Source of the DNA: Amoebidium appalachense
Lineage: Eukaryota; Ichthyosporea
DNA length: 64,000 nt
Assembly (NCBI GenBank): GCA_963693365.1
Contig: CAVNZM010000001.1
Location: 21,390,001-21,454,000, forward strand
Direction: 5' to 3'
In this document: piece after piece, positions 1 through 10,815 of the stretch
Numbering within the stretch: the stretch's first letter is position 1
Layout: each line of letters opens with the position of its first letter
Program-made: the position numbers and the translations under genes
Notes under the pieces: model-generated
What the model saw: only the letters and a program-made list of their open reading frames with translations
Database searches by the model: none
Told to the model about the DNA's origin: nothing

Positions 1-210
1 CGCGCACACACATGCACACACACATACCAACACACCAACGCACGCGGGGCAGGCACGCACGTCCGCACTCATGCACGAATACACCAGCTCGCAACCACAC
101 ACACACGCACACCAACACACTCACCAACACACACACACACACACACACACACGTATGCACAAACACACACACACGCACGCACGTACACACACACACACAC
201 ACACACGTGT

Positions 211-244
<34 letters not shown>

Positions 245-350
245 ATGCACACACGTGCGCACACCCACACCCACCCACCCACACAGACACATTCAGGTGC
301 ACGCGCACATACACATGCACACACAGACACACACACACACACACATACAC

Positions 351-394
<44 letters not shown>

Positions 395-400
395 TTATTT
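1..400. repeat. Imperfect (CA)n microsatellite block
   Basis: The first 400 bases are almost entirely CA repeats with interspersed CATGCA, CACGCA and CCACCC variants. A 17-base C run with one break follows at about 418-437. Long open frames across it (poly His-Thr on one strand, Cys-Val on the other) are repeat artefacts. No gene is seen before about 1650. Confidence 0.95.
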
Positions 401-562
401 AAGCCACACCCCCTCCCTCCCCCCCCCCCCCCCCCCTCCCACACACACACATTCTTTCACCTATTTGCAACCCCTTCTCACCCATCACCCAGCACACAAC
501 GCACCCGCCACAGCAGGTGTCAGGCAGTTACAACACCACCCTCCTTACGGGCGCGTCTGACT

Positions 563-640
563 TATATCAACCATTGGCTAGCGGCTTCTGGGCTGATATG
601 TTTATGTCAACCCAGAAGCGGCCGGCCAATGGTTGATATA
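563..640. repeat. Foldback hairpin, 30-bp arms
   Basis: Left arm 563-592 and right arm 611-640 are reverse complements over 30 positions with about four mismatches near the middle (TATATCAACCATTGG at the outer ends). They are separated by an 18-base loop. No target-site duplication or coding capacity is visible. It could be a small foldback element or a transcript hairpin. Confidence 0.75.
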
Positions 641-710
641 TAACTCAGGGGTTGATATGAGACATATATGCATGTATATGATATATATGTATATGTATAT
701 ATTTCTATCA

Positions 711-727
711 GTACACACACACACACG

Positions 728-790
<63 letters not shown>
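711..790. repeat. (CA)n microsatellite
   Basis: CA repeat with a short CG core near 727-736. It is flanked by AT-rich ATATGTATAT sequence. Confidence 0.9.
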
Positions 791-795
<5 letters not shown>

Positions 796-1039
796 TGTAC
801 GTATGTGTGTATGTATCACGTATATATAGAGCTTATGTATATACATGCATACGTGTATGTATCTATGGATTTTCAAAGGTCACAAAGTCACAAGATAAGT
901 ACAGCATCCTCATTTCGCGATCTGTTCATACATTGCCTTCAAAAATTTCTGCATGGAACACATAGTCAGACCTTCTACATAAAGGCCCGGCTTCTTTTAG
1001 TAGGTCAACACATCATATCATCTGCCCTGGACTTTGGGG

Positions 1040-1400
1040 GCCAAAACAAACCAAATCATAATAATAATAATAATAACAATAACAACAACAACAACAATAA
1101 TAATAAAAAACCCCCCGGTCAGATCAATCCTCGGACTTGAGGACAGGCCGTGAAGGGGGGGGGGGGGGGGGGGGGGGGGGAGGGGGGGGGAGGGGGAGGG
1201 AGGGGGGGGAGATTAGGGAGGGGGGGGGGATGAAGGGGGGGAGGTCAATAATAATAATAACAATAACAATAATAATAATAATAATAATAATAATATTTAT
1301 AACAACAATATTTTAAATAAAAAAACCGGCCAGATCGAACTTGGGACTTGAAGACAGCCCGGGGGGGGGGGGGGGGGGGGGGGGGGGAGGGGGGGGGGAT
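1040..1400. repeat. Duplicated (AAT/AAC)n - GGACTTGA - G-run cassette
   Basis: Two similar blocks lie in tandem. Each consists of an AAT/AAC trinucleotide tract, then A-run, CCGGxCAGATC, GGACTTGA, GACAG, and then a long G run. The first spans about 1058-1242 and the second about 1248-1400. The shared unique core of about 45 bases shows that this is a segmental duplication and not two independent simple repeats. No coding potential is evident. Confidence 0.75.
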
Positions 1401-1651
1401 AACTCAGGGCTTTAATAAGCAGGGGTTGATACAAGTCAGGCGCGCCTCTCCCTTCCACTTGCACGAGAGTAGCTCTTTTATACGTATGCGGCTTACTGCA
1501 AATGCCAAACGGTTTAGGTAGGCGCTTTTCCTCTGACCACTTTTTATTGTTATTATAATCATAATTTTTCAAATGGAATAATAATTAGGGATAATCCAGA
1601 CAGGGCGGCCAGGTGGCCAAGGCCACAGACTCAGTGGTGGCCGTCCTGCCT

Positions 1652-2914
1652 ATGCCGTACCCACCTTGCATAGCTCGTGCGCAGCCTTTGGACCTCACCC
1701 TGCAGCTGCACTTGGCCACCAACCCACCCATCTACCCACCCAAGCAACCAAGCAACCAACCAATCCCCCCCAGGTGCACTTAGCAGCTACAGCACGTGTG
1801 AGGTGACCACGGACGACTGCCCCCCATGTCCCCCCACGTCCAACCAGTCCTTTGCGCTGTTGGTGCCTGTCAGCAGCCACCCCCACGTGGTGCTGCAGGT
1901 GGCCAGGGCCCAGGGAGTGGTCAGGGGGGCCGGCAGGGTGCAGCGGCTGGAGGGCCTTGGGCTGCTGCACTTGACCGTGGCCTACTTCTGCTGCCACACG
2001 GCAAACGGTAGCAACCATTCCCTCCTTCCGTCCCTCCCCTCCTACACCATCCTCTCTCACCCCACACACAAGGATACTCACACACCACACACACACACAC
2101 CCCTATTCTCCACACACACCCACACTGTTCGATTTCTCTGCCCATTTTTCTTGTTCATTCACCCTTCACATACAATCAAATCCACTTGCTGAGCTCCGTC
2201 TTATGCCCAACACTCGTTGAACCGCTGCTTTCCTGGAAACAACACAGCAATGAACGAGAACAGGTTTGCATATGTACATGGTGTTGTTGCTATAGCAAAA
2301 AAAAACGGAAATGTTGTAAGTAGTGAGGCGTGGAGACGAACGGATAGCAAGAGAAAGGCTGACATTCACTGGATATCAAGCAAAAGAGTGGCATGCCAAG
2401 AGAAGAATGGATTAGTGACACCAAGAGAAGAATGGATTAGTGACACCAAGAGAAGAATGGATCAAGGGCGCTGTTTGCTGCATCCCCTTGGGTGCCCCCA
2501 CACTTGCACGGACACACCTCACCCCCTGAGGCTGTGTGTGTCCCTGCAGAGACTGCCGTGATCGAGCAGACTATAGCGGGGCTGCAGTGGTCCAGTGTTG
2601 CTGTGGTGCTGGACACGTTTGGCTGCAATGTGGACCACGTGGACAAGCGCACAGTCTACCTGCATGCCATGCCCCAGGACCAGGCACCCCTGCAGGCCCT
2701 GGGTGCCACCCTGAATGGGGCCCTGGCACGGGCAGGGCTCATTGTGGCAGCCCGCAGCAGCATGTACCATGTGACCGTGGCCAGGGTGGGCCCGGACTAC
2801 CCTGCAGACAGCGTGGTGGCTGGTCTGCAGGGCTGGGAATTTGGGGCCCTGCGGCTGTGCCACATGCTGCTGTGGCCTAATAGGGTGTGGGCAAAGGGCG
2901 CATGGGACTGCTGA
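1652..2914 (+). CDS. 2H phosphoesterase (LigT/AKAP7-like) family protein, three exons
   Basis: The 2H family cleaves or forms 2',3'-cyclic or 2'-5' phosphodiesters using two His-x-Thr motifs. Both motifs are readable: LHLTVAYF near 1960-1985 and YHVTVARV near 2766-2790. The exons used are 1652-1676, 1774-2007 and 2550-2914. Intron 2 (2008-2549) has GT-AG ends and joins in phase 1, making a GAG codon. Intron 1 (1677-1773) is also phase 1 and has a C-rich acceptor, but its donor (GTGCGC) and the ATG at 1652 are less certain. The product would be about 207 residues, normal for the family, and ends at TGA 2912-2914. The frame is open upstream of 1652, so an earlier exon is possible. Intron 2 contains CA repeats and a 25-bp tandem repeat. 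The substrate cannot be inferred. Confidence 0.6.
2395..2463. repeat. 25-bp tandem repeat inside an intron
   Basis: About 2.6 copies of the unit AAGAGAAGAATGGATTAGTG plus ACACC lie within intron 2 of the 2H-phosphoesterase-like gene. Confidence 0.85.
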
Positions 2915-3011
2915 TGGCGGGAGGTATGGGCAGAAAGGGAATGCAAGAGATGGGGTGATAGTGTGCTGCAGTACCGGTCACACGAGGCAGTGTTGTATAG
3001 TGCGGCAGTGC

Positions 3012-3178
3012 AGACAGGCACACACACACCAGCATGCAGCACGTACGTGGTAAGAGCAGACATGCACACACACACCAGCATGCAGCACGTACGTGGTAAG
3101 AGCAGACAGGCACACACACACCAGCTTGCAGGATGTACGTGGTAAGAGCAGACCAGGCACACACATGCCAGCATACAG
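3012..3178. repeat. Tandem repeat, unit about 53 bp, three copies
   Basis: Three copies contain CCAGCATGCAGCACGTACG, TGGTAAGAGCAGAC and a short CA tract. It lies just 3' of the 2H-phosphoesterase-like gene. The last copy is more diverged. Confidence 0.85.
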
Positions 3179-3269
3179 TAAGGCCCAACTCTGTGGCTGT
3201 GCATGAAAGGGCTGCCAACACCAATCATCTTTTAGTTGTGCCTGCATGCCTAGCTGCTGTGATTGGTGG

Positions 3270-3572
3270 TAGGTGGTGCGTGTGGGCACATGGATGCAGG
3301 TGGTGCGTGTGGGCACATGGATGCATGTGATTGGCTCCCTGTGCGGGCACATGGATGCATGTGATTGGCTGTGTGGGCACAAGGATGCATGTGATTGGCT
3401 GCATGGGCACATGGATGCATGTGATTGGCTGTGTGGGCACAAGGATGTGCATGTGATTGGCTGCATGGGCACATGATGCATGTGATTGGCTGTGTGGACA
3501 CAAGGATGCCATGTGATTGGCTGCATGGGCACATGGATACATGTGATTGGCTGCCTGTGCGGGCATGTGCAG
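3270..3572. repeat. Minisatellite with ATGCATGTGATTGGCT core, about 9 copies
   Basis: The unit of about 30 bp is built of GGGCACATGGATGCATG followed by TGATTGGCTG, with small indels. Open frames through it come from the repeat. From 3573 to 4105 there is no recognisable gene; this stretch is the 3' flank of the ILK gene. Confidence 0.9.
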
Positions 3573-4105
3573 GCAAGTTCTGACTGGCGTTCTAGCCTAT
3601 GTATGTCAGGCTATGAATCGACGAACCCTTTTCATAGCTCTTCCCTAAAAAATCAGAGCTACCTATTGATTTAGCTAGCCCCATGTGTATAATGTGGCCG
3701 GGTCCAGCCCTGGCCTGCACCGGGCTGCTGCCGGCAGCATGCCCTTGCAGCAGTTTACTAATTATAGATCTTGACTGGCCAGCTGGGCTGGCGCAGAAGT
3801 CACCGGTGTTGGGCTCACTGCACGTGCACGTCCATACATGCATGTGTTCAAGCGTGCACGTGTGCATGTTTGTGGGTAGCCACCTTCAGTTAGTGCTTGT
3901 GCGTGTGCTTGCGGTGTTCTATGTGTGTGCATGCACACGTCGGTGTATGTTTGGGGTCTGCGCGCAGGCACACGTGCAGATGTGCCCCGTGCTTCCGCAT
4001 CTGTGTGATCGTGCACATTTGGAGGTGATTGCACGTGCACAGGACGGGGCCATGCCTGTGTGCCCGGCCTGATGCATGGGCTTGTGTGGGAGCATACATG
4101 CATGG

Positions 4106-4597
4106 CTAGGCCAGGTACATGGCCTCGAAGATGGGCAGCAGCTCGGAGAAGGCCGGCCTGGAGTCTGCATTTGTCTGCAGGCCACATGTCAGCATGCAGG
4201 GCCATACATGTGTCAGCATGCAGGGCCATACACGTGTCAGCATGCAGGGCCATACACGTGTCAGCATGCAGGGCCATACACGTGTCAGCATGCAGGGCCA
4301 TACACATGTCAGGATGCAGGGCCTTTGTGTGTGGGGCAGCAGGGGGCTGCTTACCTGCCAGCACAGGCCACAGATCTTGCGGATGGTCGGCACTACGTCA
4401 TCGGCTATCTCGGGCCGTAGCTCCTCATACACCACCTATCCAGGCAGTCAGTAGCCGCCACACACACGCATATGCAGTGGCACAGGCATACACACACAGA
4501 GAGAGGCACACAAACACATACACATACACACACACTAACCAACACACTACCACAACAAGCACCCAAACACGCACGCACACACGCACGCACGCGCGCG

Positions 4598-4689
<92 letters not shown>

Positions 4690-7600
4690 GCATGCACGGG
4701 AATACACCTGCCCACCCGTGGGTCGGCGTGCTCACAGGGCACACACACGCACGCAAGAGCAACACGCATGCACACACATACACAGGTACACCCATACACA
4801 CACACACACCCATACACCAAGACATACCTTGAGGCCACAAGCCATCCTGGGCATGCCCTCATAGGGGTGTGTGCGGCTGAATATCTCGTTGAGGACCACC
4901 CCGTACGAGTACACGTCACTCTTGGGGCCCTGCAGCAATGGGTCCTCCAGCACTGCCCAGCCAATCAGCCAATCAGCACCCAGCAACCTGCATGCACCCA
5001 CAGGGGGGTCCTACCTTCGGGGGCCATCCACTGGGGGGCATACTCGCACAGGCGCAGCATGCTGTTGAAGCTGAACCCGCAGTCCCCCATGCATAGCATC
5101 AGGTTGAGCCGCTGGTCCACCTGCACCCCTGTTAGCCCGCCATGCATCCGGGGGTGGCGCTGATGCATGCAGGCCCAGTGGAGGCCGTGCGAGGGGCTGG
5201 AAGCTAATATTGTGGGATAGTATGGGGGAGGGGGAGAGAAACAGAGGAGGCACGGACCATGATGCTGGGGCTCTGCAGGTGCCAGTAGAGCACGGGGGGG
5301 CTGAGGGCATGCAGGTAGGCCATGGCCCGCACTATGTCCAGCGCCATGTGCACCTGCACACGCTCATCGGCAGGCAGCTGCCCCGCACCTATCAGACCGT
5401 ACAGGCTGCCTCTGGGCACATGCTGCGTCACTGCATGCACGGGTCAGCATGCACAGCCAGGCAGGCACACACAGGCAGGCAGACACACACAGCCAGGCAG
5501 ACACACACAGACAGGCAGGCGCACACAGCCAGGCAGACACACACAGCCATGCAGGCACACACAGCCAGGCAGGCACACACAGCCAGGCAGGCACACACAG
5601 ACAGGCAGGCACACACAGACAGGCAGGGGCACACAGACAGGCAGACACACACAGACAGGCAGGCACACACAGACAGGCAGACACACACAGACAGGCAGAC
5701 ACACACAGGCAGACACACACAGCCATGCAGGCACACACAGCCAGGCAGGCACACACAGCCAGGCAGGCACACACAGACAGGCAGGCACACACAGACAGGC
5801 AGGCACACACAGACAGGCAGGGGCACACAGACAGGCAGACACACACAGACAGGCAGGGGCACACAGACAGGCAGACACACACAGCCAGGCAGGCACACAC
5901 AGCCAGGCAGGCACACACAGCCACGATCAGAAACACACAACGCCACCAAGCATGTCCCTTAAGCCCCAACCCATCCATCAGACATCCACTACCCCACCCA
6001 CCGAGCATGATGTCCATGGGCACGGGGCCTGCCCCCTCGTCGGGCTGTGTGTCCACAATGCCCAGTACGGGCAGCACGTTGGGGTGCATCGGCTCCAGCG
6101 TCCTGCACACACGGTCAGGGGGTGTTGGGGTGCATGCATGCAGGTGGGGTGGGTGCCTGATGCTAAGTGGCGCCATGCCCTCACATGTGCCCTGTGCGCC
6201 TGTGCCCCTCTGTGGGTTTGTAGCCTGACTGTTGCTGCCTGCCTGCCTGCCATTATGCCCTATGCACCACTATGTCTTGGTCATTATGCCCGACTCAATA
6301 TACCCTATGCATTATCATAATTCAACACTATGCCCTACTCACCACTATGCCCTATTCACAATGGTCTATTCAACACCATGCCCTATTTGCTATGCCCTAA
6401 CCATTATTCTCTAGTCATTATGCCCTATTCACCACTATGCCCTATTCACCATGCCCCATCTATGCACTATTCCCCACCATGCCCCATTCATTTTGCCCTA
6501 TCTATGCCGTATTCGCCACTATGCCCTATCCATTATGCCCTATCCCTTATGCCCTTTCTATGCCCTATCCATTATGCCCTATCTATGCACCATTCATTAT
6601 GCCCGATCGATGTGCTATCCATTATGCCCTACCCACTATGCCCTATTCCATCAATCACCTGATGCGCTCTATCTCGTCCAGCAGCTCCTGCATCTGTGCC
6701 TCTGCCAGTCTGCTGCTGTTCTTGAGCCGCTTGAACACCACCTGCAGCCCTATCAGTCACCTCAAGCCCCCATGCCCCCCATGCCCCCCCACGTACGTTC
6801 TGGCCCTTGAAGATCCCCATGGAGGCCTCTGTGTAGGGCCCATCTCCCAGCACCTCCCCAATGCGTACAGAGTGGAAGTCCAGCCGCAGCTTGACGTGCC
6901 GCAGTGCAACTGCAGGAAGGTGGGCGTTACACACAGTCTATGCCACACAGCCACCGTCTATGCCACACAGCCACACAGCCACACAGACACACATCCACAA
7001 TCTGTGCCACACAGCCACAATAGCACATTGCATGTTCTATGCCACACAGCCACACCATGCATCCCCATGCATCCCCTCCTTCTCTCTCCACTTACTTGTT
7101 GCAAAGCTGACGCCGAAGTTGTGCGTCTCTGCAACATTCCCCCGTCAGCACCATCCCACATCGGTCACCAGCCACCCCCCTACACGTACATATGTTCCTT
7201 GCCAACCCCAAGCCCTCTAATCCTCTTGCTGACCAGCCCCTCCCCCCCCCCCCCCCCCCCCCCAAACTCCATAAACCTTCCCCCTCCCGTGCACGTGGTC
7301 TGCTTTCCAGCATCCTTTCCCATCCCAGAGTTCCCTCCCCCCCCCCCCCCCCCCCCCCCCCTCCCCCCCGGCCCCCAACACACACGCACCCAACCATTCC
7401 GCCCGTCACTCGGCCAGTGCCCCCCCCTCCTCCCTCCCCCCCCCTCCGTCCCCAAACATGCCCTTCCTGTCCCAGCCTCACACCCTGCTTGCCAGGCCAA
7501 CACCAGTGCGCCATGGCGGCCCAACCAAGGGCCTGCCCAGCCAACCACACGCCAACCCCATAAGGCCTCACGAGCCCACCGCACCCCCAATGGGTCCAGC

Positions 7601-8016
7601 ACGCACCTTTGTACTCGACATCCTCGGCCCACACACCCAGACTGCGCGCATACTCTGCAGGGCACAGCGTCAGCCTGCACTGCAGCACAGCCCGCAGCAC
7701 ATGCCACCCACCAACCAACACACACACACGGCATCACTCAACAGACAACACAAACCGCCCTTGACCCATACCGTGCCCACCCACCGCCCAACACACCAGC
7801 GCAATCCCCACAACCCAGCCACACCATTCATTCTCTCTCACCAGCCACCACGGCCAGCCATCGAACCCACATGGCAGCACCTGGGCGCCCTACCGAGTCA
7901 GCCCACAGCCACATGGCCACCCCAAGTGCATGCATGTGATCTCTCCCCCACCACACGCACACACACACGCGCACGTGCACACACACACATACACACGCAC
8001 GCACACGCGCACGCGC

Positions 8017-8110
<94 letters not shown>

Positions 8111-8253
8111 AGCTGAAGAAACAGAACCTACCATCCAGCATATTCTCGTCCTTTCCGGCTCGTTTAATTGGGCTGTCGCCATATTTGTTCAGCCGACGAA
8201 TTTCACCGCCTTTCTCGATTAGTTTCTGTTGAATCCCAGAGGTTTGAGCTCCT

Positions 8254-8295
<42 letters not shown>

Positions 8296-8300
8296 CCCCA

Positions 8301-8336
<36 letters not shown>

Positions 8337-9977
8337 CTTAATAAACAAACAAACAAACAAATAAATAAATAAACAAGTAAATAAGTAAGGGGAGGAAAGG
8401 AGAAAAGGGGCCTTTCTCTTGTTTTTTTTAAAAAATGTTAAAAAAGAAACCCTAAAAAAGGATGGGAAAAAGACGAAGAAAAGGAAAAAAAAAACTCTAA
8501 CCCCCCGAACACCCCGACCCCGCCAGGAAAATAAGTCAATAACGACCCAGCACGAACACACACACACACACAGGCACGTGCACACACCTTTGCTATGTCC
8601 ACGTGCCCCCACAGGATGGCGTAGTGCAGGGGCGTGTTGCCGTGCTCGTTGGGGTCGTTGGGGTCCAGCCCTAGCTCCAGCAGCTGCGCCAAAGGTCAGT
8701 GCAGGCAGGGGCGTGTGCTTGGTGGGAATCGAGAGGAGGTCTCTTAATCCAGGCGTGTTTGTGGACATGCGTGGGCCCGTACAAATGTGTTCGTGTGTGC
8801 GTTCCCTAAGATGGGCCCAATATGCGTGCGCGTATTATTGCATGGGTGTCAGTTGGTCGAACCCCCTCGTGCCTGGTGCAGGTATTGTGCGGTACACGTG
8901 TAAGTAGCTAAACGTTGTGCCCTGGGCATAGTGTGTACGCACTGTGTGTGTCAGGTGCACGAGCACACACACAATCAAGCAAGTGTTTGGCCCTGTCTGC
9001 TGCACCCTCTTGCCAGCGCAACCACACAGGGTGCGCTACCTTGACAGCGGCTGCCAGGTGGCCCTTTGAAGCGCTGATGTGAAGCGCTGTATCCCCCCCG
9101 TTGTTCTTTCGCTGCACAACCAACAGTCAGCGGCAGCCCTACCCTCAGGACACACCATATGCCCTGCCCCCCTGCCTACCTTCATGTCGAACCTTTTTTC
9201 CTTCAAAAATTGCAGCAACTCGGTCTGGCCCTTCCATGCCGCCCAGTGTACCAGCGAGAACCCGTGCGCATCACTGTGAGGCCCGGTTAGTGTTGAGGTG
9301 GCCGGTTTCACTACAGGTAACTGGACCATTGTGAGAGACAGTGACAAGACATACACAATCGCACCAACATGTGCACAAAAACACACACAAGCATATCACA
9401 TATATGCACGTGCACATGTGAATACACCTACCCCCACGCACACAGACCGAAGTTAACCTGCTCAACCATGCCAGATAAGCACTGAACGCACGAACCCCAA
9501 CTTTGCTGCAATTTCATGTCGTTGAACTACGTGTCACTTTTTGGTTTGTAGGTCACACTTAATACAGATGCCCACGAAACAAACACAGCACCTATACACA
9601 CGCACATACAAAGCGTGCACGCACACGGATGAATAAGTACCATGTCACCCAAGCAAGTACAAAAGAATATGCGCCTGCACTAACAAGCGACAACATGCAC
9701 AGAAAATGAACGCACACACGGACAAACGAACAAACACACACACGAACGCAAAGTATTGGCTCACGAACGTCTGTGCACGCACGAAAGACGAGAACTTATG
9801 CGGACGCACGCACAAGCGTACACGCTGCAAGAGCAAGCTCACACAACAGTGTGCAAGCACACGACACCCACAGCCGCAACGTACAGGCACGTACCATATG
9901 TCTGGCTCGACGGCCTTGTCAATGTGGCGCTGCACCATCACCTTGTCCCCTAGTTGGGCCGCCGTGAACGCGTCCAT
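4106..9977 (-). CDS. ILK: Integrin-linked kinase homologue (ankyrin repeats plus pseudokinase), 15 exons
   Basis: Exons, in transcript order: 9977-9895, 9273-9180, 9111-9040, 8683-8588, 8225-8132, 7654-7607, 7128-7096, 6909-6797, 6741-6659, 6102-6002, 5430-5258, 5120-5015, 4952-4828, 4435-4355, 4174-4106. All introns are GT-AG and every join keeps phase. The product is 456 residues, against 452 for human ILK. Four to five ankyrin repeats cover about residues 25-145 ([32 protein letters not shown]). A kinase-like domain follows, with a Gly loop [12 protein letters not shown], the Lys of [13 protein letters not shown] (as in animal ILK), [16 protein letters not shown] and a C-terminal [12 protein letters not shown]. 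The HRD motif is replaced by Tyr-Trp-His, the catalytic-loop Asn by Ser, and DFG reads DCG, so it should be a scaffold rather than an active kinase. In animals ILK joins PINCH and parvin at integrin adhesions. Introns range from 55 nt to over 550 nt and are full of tandem repeats. Confidence 0.93.
4180..4320. repeat. 24-bp minisatellite in ILK intron 14
   Basis: About six copies of the unit CATGCAGGGCCATACACGTG plus TCAG lie entirely inside the last ILK intron (4175-4354). Confidence 0.95.
4556..4690. repeat. (CA)n microsatellite in ILK intron 13
   Basis: A pure CA tract of about 80 bases is preceded by CG alternation at 4590-4606. It lies between exon 13 and exon 14. Confidence 0.95.
5444..5925. 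repeat. 17-18 bp minisatellite in ILK intron 10
   Basis: Close to 30 copies of ACACACAGACAGGCAGGC-type units, with CAGCCAGGCAGG variants, fill most of the intron between ILK exons 10 and 11. Alternating variant units give a higher-order pattern. Long open frames in several phases here are artefacts. Confidence 0.95.
6245..6658. repeat. Degenerate ATGCCCTAT(TC) repeat in ILK intron 9
   Basis: Irregular iterations of CACTATGCCCTATTC and CATTATGCCCTATC, with spacing of roughly 12-20 bases, fill the intron between ILK exons 9 and 10. Confidence 0.9.
7240..7455. repeat. C-homopolymer tracts in ILK intron 6
   Basis: C runs lie at about 7244-7263 and 7337-7360, with C-rich sequence around them. 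The minus strand is correspondingly G-rich. Confidence 0.9.
7962..8110. repeat. (CA)n microsatellite in ILK intron 5
   Basis: A near-pure CA tract of about 90 bases follows a mixed CA/CG section. It ends about 20 bases from the donor of ILK exon 5 (8132). Confidence 0.95.
8256..8334. repeat. C-run to A-run homopolymer junction in ILK intron 4
   Basis: About 37 C (with one T) are followed by AAT and about 35 A, then by AAAC/AAAT short repeats to about 8390. This is one of several C-run then A-run pairs in the window. Confidence 0.95.
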
Positions 9978-10391
9978 GTTGCCTCTCGGGCGCCCACAGG
10001 CCCTGCACTTACTAAAGCCTTCCTGGGGTGAGTGTCTCGGACCTTGCCGTGCGTTTGATAGATCTAAAGAAAGGGATCAACTTGACTGACGGCTAGTGAA
10101 AGCGCCGCACACCGTGTGATGGTAATGTGCCAAGGTCACAGTGGTTCGCATGCTACTGAATGCTCCTCCTTGCCCTTGGCTACTTGACCAGCTGCTAACA
10201 TCAATATTAATAATAATACTGTTGACTGTTGTGTTTCCTGCACCGTAAGTGAGCAGCTACATAGTATTAGAGTGGACACGGGAAGTGGGCCAGTGTAAAG
10301 TAAACTCTGGGTGTCTGAACGGTCTGAGGCGTCACAGTGATGTCACACTGGGAGCGGCAATCATTGGCTCGCCACGCACCCATTTTGCCTG

Positions 10392-10401
10392 CCATATATG
10401 G
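10392..10401. promoter_or_regulatory. Candidate CArG box upstream of ILK
   Basis: CCATATATGG is a perfect match to the serum-response-factor consensus CC(A/T)6GG and sits in a larger palindrome, CTGCCATATATGGCAG. It lies about 415 bases upstream of the ILK start codon. A 10-base consensus of this kind should occur several times by chance in 64 kb, and another copy lies near 33645, so this is only suggestive. The rest of 9978-10442 shows no gene. Confidence 0.25.
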
Positions 10402-10442
10402 CAGGTAGTGGCTGATGACGAGATATACATGAACGAGATACA

Positions 10443-10639
10443 TTAGGGGTTTACGCTGTTTACTCGAGGCAAAGAGAACCAGTCTCAGGTATGGGGGGGG
10501 TTTTGCTCGGAATATCCCCTCAGCGGTATATCATGATCACGTACATAGATGTCGGGTGGTGACTATATATCAGGGTTTACTGTCTCTACGAGACACCATA
10601 AAGACTACAAGGAGAAATCAATTAGTTGGGGTTCCCCGT

Positions 10640-10705
<66 letters not shown>

Positions 10706-10737
10706 GGGCTTCCCTCGGGACACTCGGTATCAGCTGG

Positions 10738-10815
<78 letters not shown>

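Noticed and set aside
12-643. Long His/Thr-rich open frames
   Set aside because: They are translations of (CA)n in three phases, with no codon signal or conserved motif. The same applies to frames over CA/GT arrays near 4.6, 8.0, 31.4, 32.5 and 49 kb.
5322-6320. Open frames of 250-330 codons across the ILK intron 10 repeat
   Set aside because: The period of the minisatellite keeps several frames open on both strands. The segment is bounded by ILK splice sites that join in phase.
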